Shown: positions 43,245-50,085 of the stretch, piece after piece
How positions within the stretch are numbered: the first letter of the stretch is position 1
How the letters are laid out: each line of letters starts with the position of its first letter
Origin: Streptomyces sp. PKU-EA00015
GTDB taxonomy: Bacteria; Actinomycetota; Actinomycetes; Streptomycetales; Streptomycetaceae
Length of the DNA stretch: 50,085 bases
Assembly (NCBI RefSeq): GCF_013387495.1
Contig: NZ_JABZEE010000070.1
Location: 1-50,085, forward strand
Direction: 5' to 3'
Translations under genes and position numbers: made by a program
The notes under the pieces: model-generated
Databases searched by the model: none
The model's input: only the letters and a program-made list of their open reading frames with translations
Told to the model about the DNA's origin: nothing

Positions 43245-44381
43245 CGTTACCTGGCGTGACCTGGCACACAGCTCGGCTATGCCGGCCCTCGTGACCGGCG
43301 ACACCACACCCTCCTCGGTGACGACGGCCGTGACCAGATCGGGCGGCGTGACATCGAACGCGGGGTTGTACGCCTGAGTTCCGAGCGGCGCTACGGACAC
43401 TCCACCAGTTGCGGCCCCCGCTGCCCCCACCTGCGGGGATGTGACCTCCGTCACCTCGCTGCCGGATCGCTGCTCCACCTCGATCGAGGCGCCGTCCGGT
43501 GTACTCGGATCCATCGTCGTGGTCGGCGCCACGACGATGAACGGCACATGGTGGTACTTGGCCAGCACCGCGAGCGGATAACTGCCGACCTTGTTGGCCA
43601 CCGATCCGTCCGCGGCGATCCGGTCCGCGCCGATCAGCACCGCATCCACCTCCCCCGCGGTGAACAGCGAGCCCGCGGCGCTGTCCGTCAGCAGGCTGTA
43701 CGGCATACCGTTGCGCGCCGCCTCGTACGCCGTGAGCCGCGCACCCTGCAAAAGCGGCCTCGTCTCGTCCACCCACAGCCTGCGCAGCTCACCGGCCCGG
43801 TGCGCGGCCAACGCGACCGCGAACGCCGTGCCCTCCCCACCGGACACCAGTGCCCCGGTGTTGCAGTGCGTCAGGATCCGGTGCCCGCCCCCGGGCAGCA
43901 GCTCCCCGAGCAGCGCCAGCCCGTGCGCGGCCATTCGCCGGCTCGCCTCCGCGTCCGCACGGTGCAGCTCCCGCGCCGACGCGAGCGCCGCTGCCGCCGC
44001 CCGCTCGCCGTCCGCACCCGCTTCCACTGCCGTCCGGTACGCGGCGGCCGCCAGGCGCACTCCGTACCCCAGGTTCACCGCGGTGGGCCGCGCATTCTCG
44101 AGCAGCGCCGCCGCTTCCTCGACGTCATAGCCCCGGGCAGCCGCCAGAGCGACACCGTAGGCGCCCGCAATCCCCAGCAGGGGCGCCCCGCGCACCGCCA
44201 GGGTATGGATGGCCCGCACGAGGGCCGGAACATCGGTGCAGACCAGCTCCACCTCCTCGACCGGCAGCCGGGTCTGGTCGAGAAGCACCAGTACAGGACC
44301 TTCGGGCGGCTCGTCCCAGCGCAGCACCGGAAGCTTCGGCGGCACCGCCTCGGCAGGGTTTTGTGCGTACTGATCAGCCAT
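43236..44381 (-). CDS. mtnA: Methylthioribose-1-phosphate isomerase
   Basis: A 381-residue enzyme of the methionine salvage pathway that converts methylthioribose-1-phosphate to methylthioribulose-1-phosphate. Catalytic Cys lies in THCNTGAL and Asp in IGADRIAADGSVANKVGSY; NPAFDVTPPDLVTAVVTEEGV is a family signature. A stretch before it (QVGAAGAATGGVS) is about ten residues longer than usual. ATG 44381 is used; a longer frame upstream lacks homology. It is the first gene of the mtnA-mtrA-mtrB-lpqB-comF run. Confidence 0.93.
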   Translation of the reverse strand: MADQYAQNPAEAVPPKLPVLRWDEPPEGPVLVLLDQTRLPVEEVELVCTDVPALVRAIHTLAVRGAPLLGIAGAYGVALAAARGYDVEEAAALLENARPTAVNLGYGVRLAAAAYRTAVEAGADGERAAAAALASARELHRADAEASRRMAAHGLALLGELLPGGGHRILTHCNTGALVSGGEGTAFAVALAAHRAGELRRLWVDETRPLLQGARLTAYEAARNGMPYSLLTDSAAGSLFTAGEVDAVLIGADRIAADGSVANKVGSYPLAVLAKYHHVPFIVVAPTTTMDPSTPDGASIEVEQRSGSEVTEVTSPQVGAAGAATGGVSVAPLGTQAYNPAFDVTPPDLVTAVVTEEGVVSPVTRAGIAELCARSRQVTIS

Positions 44382-44560
44382 CCGCCCAGTCTGCCCGGTG
44401 AGGCTCCAACAATGAAGGTGCGAAGGTGACCGATGCCCCCGCCCACCGGCGGCCGCCGCGTGGCACGATGGCTGCCACAGCCGCCCTGCCGGGCGGAAGG
44501 GCACCGTGAACTGCCGGCTCGGCGAGCCGGCCCCGCGACCAATCCATGAGGTGGACCACC
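44382..44560. promoter_or_regulatory. Divergent promoter region, mtnA operon and DUF4129/MoxR operon
   Basis: A 179-bp gap between divergent operons. It should hold both promoters, but I see no pair of boxes I would trust. Confidence 0.35.
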
Positions 44561-45769
44561 GTGAACGACACTCCGGGCTGGGCCTCGCCCGGATCGGCTC
44601 CCTCCAACGGGCAGAACGCCGGCGTGCCGAATCCCGCCGAGCCCGCCGACGCTCCTTCCTCGAAGTGGTCCAAGGAGCAGCCGCCGCCCGGCCAGTGGTC
44701 CGCGCCGAGCGGATCCGGTTCTGTCCCGCGGCCTCCCGCCTCCGGCTGGGGCGGCGCGCCGCAGGGAGGCTGGGGTCGTCCGCCTGCCGCGGCCAAGCCC
44801 GGAGTGATCCCGCTCCGCCCTCTCGGCGTCGGCGAGATCCTCGACGGCGCTGTGTCGACGTTGCGCGCTCACTGGCGCACAGTCCTGGCCGTGACGGTCA
44901 GCGTCTCCGTCGTCACTCAGATCGCCAGCATCCTCGTCGAGCGCTATCTGTTGCCCGAACCGCCCGAGGTCAACCCCGACGCGACCCCCGAGGAAGCTCT
45001 GCAGCAGTCCGTGGAGTCCCTGCAGGCCAGCATGATCGCCATGGGCCCGGCGCTGCTCATCATGCTGATCGGCACGCTCCTCACCACCGCCCTGCTCACC
45101 GTGGTGATCAGCCGCTCCGTCCTGGGCCGTTCCGTGACGCTCCCCGAGGCCTGGCGGGAAGCCCGGCCCCGGCTGCCCCACCTGCTCGTCCTCATCCTGC
45201 TGCTGCCGCTGGGCAGCGCGCTGGTCCTGTGCGTGGGCATCCTCCCCGGCGTGCTGATCGGCGGAGCCGGAGTGCTCCTGTCGGTCATCGGCGGCATCGC
45301 CGCGATCGTGGCCGTCATCTGGCTGATGATCCGCTTCGCCCTCGCGCCCCCCGCGCTCGTACTCGAACGCCAGGGCGTCATCGCCTCGCTGCGTCGCTCC
45401 GCCAAGCTGGTGCAGGGCGCCTGGTGGCGCGTCTTCGGCATCACCCTGCTGACCGTCCTGCTGGCCTTCCTGGTCAGCATGGTCATCGCCATCCCCTTTA
45501 CCGTCATCGGCTTCGCCGTGGACGGTGTCAGCCTCAGCGACTTCTTCAGCGGCAATTCCCCCGAGTTCGGCTGGCCATTCCTGATCATCACCGGCATCGG
45601 ATCCGTGATCGCCTCCTCGATCACGTACCCGATCTCGGCCGGCGTGACCGCGCTTCTCTACGTCGACCAGCGCATCCGCCGCGAAGCACTCGACCTCGAG
45701 CTCGCCCGCGCCGCAGGCCTCCCCGGCTACGGAACCGAGCCGCCCGGCAACCACTCCACCAGGGGCTGA
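44561..45769 (+). CDS. Multi-spanning membrane protein (glycerophosphodiesterase membrane-domain-like)
   Basis: A 402-residue protein. The first 85 residues are Pro/Ser/Gly/Trp-rich and probably disordered. Then come VIPLRPLGVGEILDGAVSTLRAHW and about six membrane helices, a layout like the membrane domain named after glycerophosphoryl diester phosphodiesterases but without that enzyme. GTG 44561 has AGGTGG 5-10 nt upstream; ATG 44546 is also in frame. The next gene begins 4 nt after the stop. Likely a partner of the MoxR/DUF58 module; function unknown. Confidence 0.82.
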   Translation: MNDTPGWASPGSAPSNGQNAGVPNPAEPADAPSSKWSKEQPPPGQWSAPSGSGSVPRPPASGWGGAPQGGWGRPPAAAKPGVIPLRPLGVGEILDGAVSTLRAHWRTVLAVTVSVSVVTQIASILVERYLLPEPPEVNPDATPEEALQQSVESLQASMIAMGPALLIMLIGTLLTTALLTVVISRSVLGRSVTLPEAWREARPRLPHLLVLILLLPLGSALVLCVGILPGVLIGGAGVLLSVIGGIAAIVAVIWLMIRFALAPPALVLERQGVIASLRRSAKLVQGAWWRVFGITLLTVLLAFLVSMVIAIPFTVIGFAVDGVSLSDFFSGNSPEFGWPFLIITGIGSVIASSITYPISAGVTALLYVDQRIRREALDLELARAAGLPGYGTEPPGNHSTRG

Positions 45770-45773
45770 TGCG

Positions 45774-46463
45774 GTGCTGAGTGCGGGGGGCGCAACGGCA
45801 GCTGGGCCGCTGATCCGAGCGAGCGACGACGTGCCGGTGGACATTCCGCGTGTCCCCGCCCGTGAGGCGGCGGAACGGGAGCTGTCCGACCCGATGTACG
45901 GCGAGGACGATCCGAACCTGCTCGAGCGGGCACTGGACAGGTTCTGGGACTGGGTCGGCGGTCTCTTCGAGGGCGCAGCCGGTGCAGGCTTCGGCGGAAC
46001 GGCCGGACTGGTCGTCATCTTCCTCGTCGTCATCGCCCTGGCGGCAGCCCTGTGGTGGCGTCTCGGCACACCACAGCGCACCCCCGTCTCGGCGGACTCC
46101 CTCTTCGACGCCGGGCCCCGCAGCGCTGCCGAACACCGCATCGCCGCCGAGGAACACGCCGCCGCTACTCGCTGGAACCAGGCCGTCCAGGAGCGGATGC
46201 GCGCCGTCGTCCGCTCCCTGGAGGAGCGAGCCCTGCTCGCGCCGCGCCCCGGGCGCACCGCCGACGAGGCGGCCGCCGAAGCCGGCCGCTCCCTGCCGCC
46301 CCATGCCGATGAACTCCGGGCAGCCGCCAGAGCGTTCGACGACATCACATATGGCGGCCGCACCGCGGACCGGCAGTCGTACGAACGCCTGCGAGACCTG
46401 GACCTCGAACTGGAGCGCGCCAAGCCCCAACTGACACAGGCCGCCCAAGGAGCCGCCGAATGA
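45774..46463 (+). CDS. DUF4129 domain membrane protein
   Basis: A 229-residue protein with one clear helix (about 77-98) followed by a cytoplasmic part (DSLFDAGPRSAAEHRIAAEEH; RTADEAAAEAGRSLPPHADEL) typical of DUF4129. GTG 45774. It overlaps the next gene by 4 nt (ATGA). DUF4129 proteins often occur with transglutaminase-like, MoxR and DUF58 proteins. Confidence 0.85.
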   Translation: MLSAGGATAAGPLIRASDDVPVDIPRVPAREAAERELSDPMYGEDDPNLLERALDRFWDWVGGLFEGAAGAGFGGTAGLVVIFLVVIALAAALWWRLGTPQRTPVSADSLFDAGPRSAAEHRIAAEEHAAATRWNQAVQERMRAVVRSLEERALLAPRPGRTADEAAAEAGRSLPPHADELRAAARAFDDITYGGRTADRQSYERLRDLDLELERAKPQLTQAAQGAAE

Positions 46464-47674
46464 CCGGGGCCGCCACCAGCTCCATGTCCCCCACCGCGCG
46501 CCAGGTGTGGACGCGTGCTCGCGGAGTCCTCGTCGTCTTCCTCCTGCTCGTCGCGGCGGGCATCGCCATGGCCGCCGTGCGCTCGGGAGATCACCACGGC
46601 CGCCTCGACCCCCGCTCCGCAGACCAGTACGGCAGCCGCGCGGTTGCCGAACTCCTCGAGAACCGCGGGGTCTCCGTCCGGGTCGTCACCACACTCGATG
46701 CGGCAGGCGCAGCCGCCGGCCCCGACACCACACTCCTCGTCACCGAACCCGACCTGTTGACCAGCGGCCAGCAAGAGGCCCTTCACTCGGCGACGTCGTC
46801 CTCCGGCGGGCGCATAGTACTCCTTGCCGCAGGCTCCGCCTCCATCGACACTCTGGCTCCGGGCGTCCGTGCCGACGTCCCGGCACGGGTCGCGCCCCTC
46901 ACTCCGCAGTGCACCTATCCGGTCGCGCGCCGGGCGGGCGACGCCGAACTCGGCGGGGAGCGCTACAGCACCGACGCACCTGGCGCCGACAGCTGCTACC
47001 CGAGCGACGGACTGCCGTCCCTGCTCAGGGTCGACACCCCGGCCGACGGTGACACCGTCCTTCTCGGCGCCCCGGACATCCTCTACAACGACCGTCTCGA
47101 CAAACAGGGCAACGCCTCCCTTGCGCTTCAACTCCTCGGGTCACGGCCCGAACTGGTCTGGTACATGCCGTCTCTCAGCGATCCCTCCGCCGTAGACAGC
47201 GGTCAAGAGCAGGACGACGGCGAGGAGAGTGCCGAGGGTGAAAGCGCCTTCCTCGACCTCATCCCGTCCGGCTGGCTCTGGGGCACGCTCCAACTCGCGC
47301 TCGCAGCCGTCCTCGCCGCCATCTGGCGTGCACGCCGCCTCGGCCCGCTGGTCACCGAGCGCCTGCCGGTCGCCATCCGCGCCTCAGAGGCCACCGAAGG
47401 CCGCGCCCGTCTCTACCGCAAGGTCAACGCCCGCGACCGCGCCGCCGCCTCCCTGCGCTCCGCCACCCGAACCCGCCTCGCCCCGCTCCTCGGTCTGCCG
47501 CCGGCCGAAGCGCACTCCCCCGACGCCCTGATCCCCGCAGTCTCGGCCCAACTGCCCGACACCGCCCGGGACATCCGCGACCTGCTCTTCGGCCCCGCCC
47601 CGGCCGACGACCTCAGCCTTGTCAACCTGGCCGACCAACTCGACGCCCTCGAAAGAGAGGTACGCACCTCATGA
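46460..47674 (+). CDS. DUF4350 domain membrane protein
   Basis: A 404-residue protein with one helix near the N-terminus (about 20-38) and another at about 265-287. Between them is an extracytoplasmic alpha/beta domain: DQYGSRAVAELLENRGVSVRVV, then TLLVTEPDLLTSGQ and PDILYNDRLDKQGNASLALQLLG, the DUF4350 pattern. The C-terminal 115 residues are cytoplasmic and helical. It is coupled to genes on both sides by ATGA overlaps. Confidence 0.88.
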   Translation: MTGAATSSMSPTARQVWTRARGVLVVFLLLVAAGIAMAAVRSGDHHGRLDPRSADQYGSRAVAELLENRGVSVRVVTTLDAAGAAAGPDTTLLVTEPDLLTSGQQEALHSATSSSGGRIVLLAAGSASIDTLAPGVRADVPARVAPLTPQCTYPVARRAGDAELGGERYSTDAPGADSCYPSDGLPSLLRVDTPADGDTVLLGAPDILYNDRLDKQGNASLALQLLGSRPELVWYMPSLSDPSAVDSGQEQDDGEESAEGESAFLDLIPSGWLWGTLQLALAAVLAAIWRARRLGPLVTERLPVAIRASEATEGRARLYRKVNARDRAAASLRSATRTRLAPLLGLPPAEAHSPDALIPAVSAQLPDTARDIRDLLFGPAPADDLSLVNLADQLDALEREVRTS

Positions 47675-48654
47675 GCGCCCCGACCCCCGAGACAGCCGAG
47701 AACTCGGACCGCGCCCGCACCTCCCTGGAGGCCCTGCGCACCGAGATCGCCAAGGCGGTGGTCGGCCAGGACCCTGCTGTCACCGGTCTCGTCGTGGCTC
47801 TGCTCTGCCGCGGCCACGTCCTGCTCGAAGGAGTCCCCGGAGTCGCCAAGACGCTGCTGGTCCGCGCACTCGCCGCCTCCCTCGAACTCGACACCAAGCG
47901 CGTCCAGTTCACCCCCGACCTGATGCCCAGTGACGTCACCGGGTCCCTGGTCTACGACACGCACACCTCGGAGTTCTCCTTCCAGCAAGGCCCGGTGTTC
48001 ACCAACCTCCTGCTGGCCGACGAGATCAACCGCACCCCTCCCAAGACGCAGTCCTCCCTGCTGGAAGCGATGGAAGAGCGCCAGGTGACGGTCGACGGCA
48101 CACCGCGGCCCCTCCCCGAGCCCTTTCTCGTCGCCGCTACGCAGAACCCCGTCGAGTACGAGGGCACCTACCCGCTCCCCGAGGCACAGCTCGACCGCTT
48201 CCTCCTCAAGCTCACCGTGCCCCTCCCCTCACGCGAGGACGAGATCAATGTCCTCACGCGTCACGCCGAGGGTTTCAACCCGCGCGATCTCGCTGCCGCG
48301 GGCGTCCGTCCCGTAGCCGGCGCCGCAGACCTGGCGGCGGCCCGGGCCGCCGTCGCCAAGGTCTCGGTGTCGGCCGAGATCGCGGGCTATGTCGTCGACA
48401 TCTGCCGCGCCACCCGCGAATCCCCATCGCTCACCCTGGGCGCCTCACCCCGCGGTGCGACAGCCCTGCTCTCCACCGCCCGCGCCTGGGCCTGGCTCAC
48501 GGGCCGGGACTACGTCATCCCGGACGACGTGAAGGCTCTGGCCCTGCCCACTCTGCGTCATCGGATCCAGCTGCGCCCCGAAGCGGAGATGGAAGGAGTC
48601 ACCGCCGACTCCGTCATCACCGCCATCCTCGCCCACGTCCCCGTCCCCCGCTGA
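47671..48654 (+). CDS. MoxR-family AAA+ ATPase
   Basis: A 327-residue ATPase: Walker A GVPGVAKT (about 55-62), Walker B LLLADEINRTPPKTQSSLLEAMEERQV, sensor 1 ATQNPVEYEGTYPLPEAQLDRF, and a helical lid (TLGASPRGATALL). MoxR proteins act as chaperones that mature complexes, usually with a DUF58/VWA partner, which follows 8 nt downstream. ATG 47671 overlaps the upstream stop. Confidence 0.94.
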   Translation: MSAPTPETAENSDRARTSLEALRTEIAKAVVGQDPAVTGLVVALLCRGHVLLEGVPGVAKTLLVRALAASLELDTKRVQFTPDLMPSDVTGSLVYDTHTSEFSFQQGPVFTNLLLADEINRTPPKTQSSLLEAMEERQVTVDGTPRPLPEPFLVAATQNPVEYEGTYPLPEAQLDRFLLKLTVPLPSREDEINVLTRHAEGFNPRDLAAAGVRPVAGAADLAAARAAVAKVSVSAEIAGYVVDICRATRESPSLTLGASPRGATALLSTARAWAWLTGRDYVIPDDVKALALPTLRHRIQLRPEAEMEGVTADSVITAILAHVPVPR

Positions 48655-48662
48655 GGCTGGCC

Positions 48663-49973
48663 ATGGCCCTCACCGGACGAACGGCGCTTCTCGCAGCTCT
48701 TGGCTCTCTCCCCGTCGGCATCCTCGCCCCCAGCTGGACGGGGATGCTCGCCGTCAACGCGCCTCTTTCACTCGCAATCCTGTGCGACTACGCCCTCGCC
48801 GCGCCAGTGCGGACACTCCGTTTCACCCGATCTGGTGATACATCTGTTCGACTTGGTGACGTGGCTCAGATCGAGCTGACCCTCACCAATCCGTCCGGCC
48901 GACCCCTCCGGGCCCATCTTCGGGACGCATGGCCCCCGAGCAGTTGGGCTCCCGGGACCGAGCAGTCGGCCTCCAGGCACCGTCTGAGAGTGCCCGCAGG
49001 AGAGCGCCGACGGATCACGACGCTGCTCACTCCCACCCGTCGAGGCGACCGGCACTCCGAGCGCGTCACCGTGCGCTCCTACGGCCCGCTGGGCCTCGCC
49101 GCCCGCCAGGGCAACCACCATGTCCCCTGGACCGTACGCGTGCTGCCCCCCTTCACCAGCCGCAAGCACCTGCCCTCGCGGCTGGCCAGGCTCCGCGAAC
49201 TCGACGGCCGGACCAGCACCCTGATCCGCGGGCAGGGCACAGAGTTCGACAGCCTCCGCGACTACGTCCCCGGCGATGACACCCGCTCGATCGACTGGCG
49301 TGCCACCGCCCGCAGGACCACCGTCGCCGTCCGCACCTGGCGGCCGGAGCGGGACCGGCACATTCTCGTGGTCCTCGACACCGGCCGGACGTCGGCGGGC
49401 CGGGTCGGCGACGTCCCTCGACTGGACGCCGCCATGGACGCGGCACTGCTCCTCAGCGCCCTTGCCTCACGCGCCGGCGACCGAGTCGGTCTGCTGGCCT
49501 ATGACCGGCGGGTACGTGCTCAGGTTCAAGGCCGCTCGGCCGGTGACATCCTCCCCGCCATGGTGAACGTGTTCGCGCCGCTGGAACCGGAACTCGTCGA
49601 AACCGACGCCCGTGGACTCAGTGCCGCCGCACTGCAGAACGCTCCCCGCGGATCACTCGTCGTCCTCTTGACCAGTCTCGATGCCACCCCGATCGAGGAG
49701 GGGCTGCTGCCGGTTCTCCCTCAGCTCACTCGTCGGCACACCGTGCTGGTCGCGTCCGTCGCCGACCCGCACGTCGAGCAGATGACCATCAAGCGCGGCA
49801 GCGCAGAGGGCGTCTACGAGGCCGCAGCCGGCACACAGGCCCAAAGCCAGCGACAGCGAACGGCCGAACAACTCCAGCGCCACGGAGTCACGGTCGTCGA
49901 CGCAACACCGGAAAAGCTCGCCCCCGCACTGGCAGATGCCTACCTCGCGTTGAAGGCCGCCGGTCGCCTGTGA
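48663..49973 (+). CDS. DUF58 domain protein, VWA-like partner of MoxR
   Basis: A 436-residue protein with one or two membrane helices in the first 50 residues and the DUF58 signature RDYVPGDDTRSIDWRATARR at about 199-218. A VWA-like fold follows (ILVVLDTGRTSAGRVG), with a metal-site motif that differs from the canonical DxSxS (DTGRT). It ends the operon; a hairpin follows the stop. Confidence 0.92.
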   Translation: MALTGRTALLAALGSLPVGILAPSWTGMLAVNAPLSLAILCDYALAAPVRTLRFTRSGDTSVRLGDVAQIELTLTNPSGRPLRAHLRDAWPPSSWAPGTEQSASRHRLRVPAGERRRITTLLTPTRRGDRHSERVTVRSYGPLGLAARQGNHHVPWTVRVLPPFTSRKHLPSRLARLRELDGRTSTLIRGQGTEFDSLRDYVPGDDTRSIDWRATARRTTVAVRTWRPERDRHILVVLDTGRTSAGRVGDVPRLDAAMDAALLLSALASRAGDRVGLLAYDRRVRAQVQGRSAGDILPAMVNVFAPLEPELVETDARGLSAAALQNAPRGSLVVLLTSLDATPIEEGLLPVLPQLTRRHTVLVASVADPHVEQMTIKRGSAEGVYEAAAGTQAQSQRQRTAEQLQRHGVTVVDATPEKLAPALADAYLALKAAGRL

Positions 49974-50002
49974 CGCCGATGAAGGCGTAAACAGCCTCAG
50001 CA

Positions 50003-50038
50003 TGCTCGGCCGTCCACGTCCTGTGGGCCGGCCGAGCA
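50003..50038 (+). terminator. Terminator after the MoxR/DUF58 operon
   Basis: A perfect 10-bp inverted repeat (TGCTCGGCCG/CGGCCGAGCA) with an inner CCAC/GTGG stem, 29 nt past the last stop. Confidence 0.75.
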
Positions 50039-50085
50039 CGAAAAGCATCACACCAAAAACACCCCGGAACGCAGGAAAGCCCCGG

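Overview
The window is about 50 kb of very GC-rich DNA whose codons mostly end in G or C. Gene content and gene order point to the core chromosome of a Streptomyces: secA, an orphan NarL-type regulator, hpf, comF, lpqB, mtrB, mtrA, mtnA, and a GDH180-type NAD-glutamate dehydrogenase. Assignments come from reading motifs and neighbourhood; no database search was run. I saw no tRNA, rRNA, CRISPR array or intact insertion sequence.

Layout. (1) 2-2884: 3' part of an FtsK/SpoIIIE (EssC-like) ATPase gene that enters from the left. (2) 3047-6759: a carbohydrate ABC importer of the alpha-glucoside AglE/F/G type, without its own ATPase; the F/G junction is split by a 37-bp direct repeat around a hairpin-rich spacer. 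(3) 6902-21866: a cell-wall glycopolymer (teichoic-acid-like) region. It has two tandem GT2-TagF fusion enzymes (+), a convergent minus-strand set (GT-C membrane glycosyltransferase, GT2-methyltransferase fusion, small four-helix transporter), a third and larger GT2-TagF enzyme (-), a TetR regulator (-) divergent from a TagG/TagH-like polymer exporter (+), and a soluble Ser/Thr kinase. (4) 22249-27183: the large glutamate dehydrogenase. (5) 27551-30108: small housekeeping or unknown genes (DJ-1/PfpI, HAD, DUF6912-like, Rv3235-like). (6) 30109-31025: about 0.9 kb without a convincing gene. (7) 31026-44381: secA, a GNAT enzyme, a YcaQ-like protein, the orphan regulator, hpf, comF, and the mtnA-mtrA-mtrB-lpqB-comF operon. 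(8) 44561-49973: a tightly packed membrane protein-DUF4129-DUF4350-MoxR-DUF58 operon.

How the genes may work together. The GT2-TagF enzymes should build a phosphodiester-linked polymer in the cytoplasm and TagGH should export it. The GT2-methyltransferase, the small transporter and the GT-C protein together look like a lipid-linked sugar system: load a sugar on polyprenyl phosphate, flip it, and use it outside the membrane, probably to decorate the same polymer. Two near-identical 16-bp sites between tetR and tagG suggest control of export by the TetR protein.

The points most worth a second look are the decayed GT2 active site in the second TagF paralogue, the stop-start mini-ORF created by the duplication between the two sugar permease genes, the lipid-linked sugar module, the TetR sites, and the AT-rich palindrome just upstream of mtrA.
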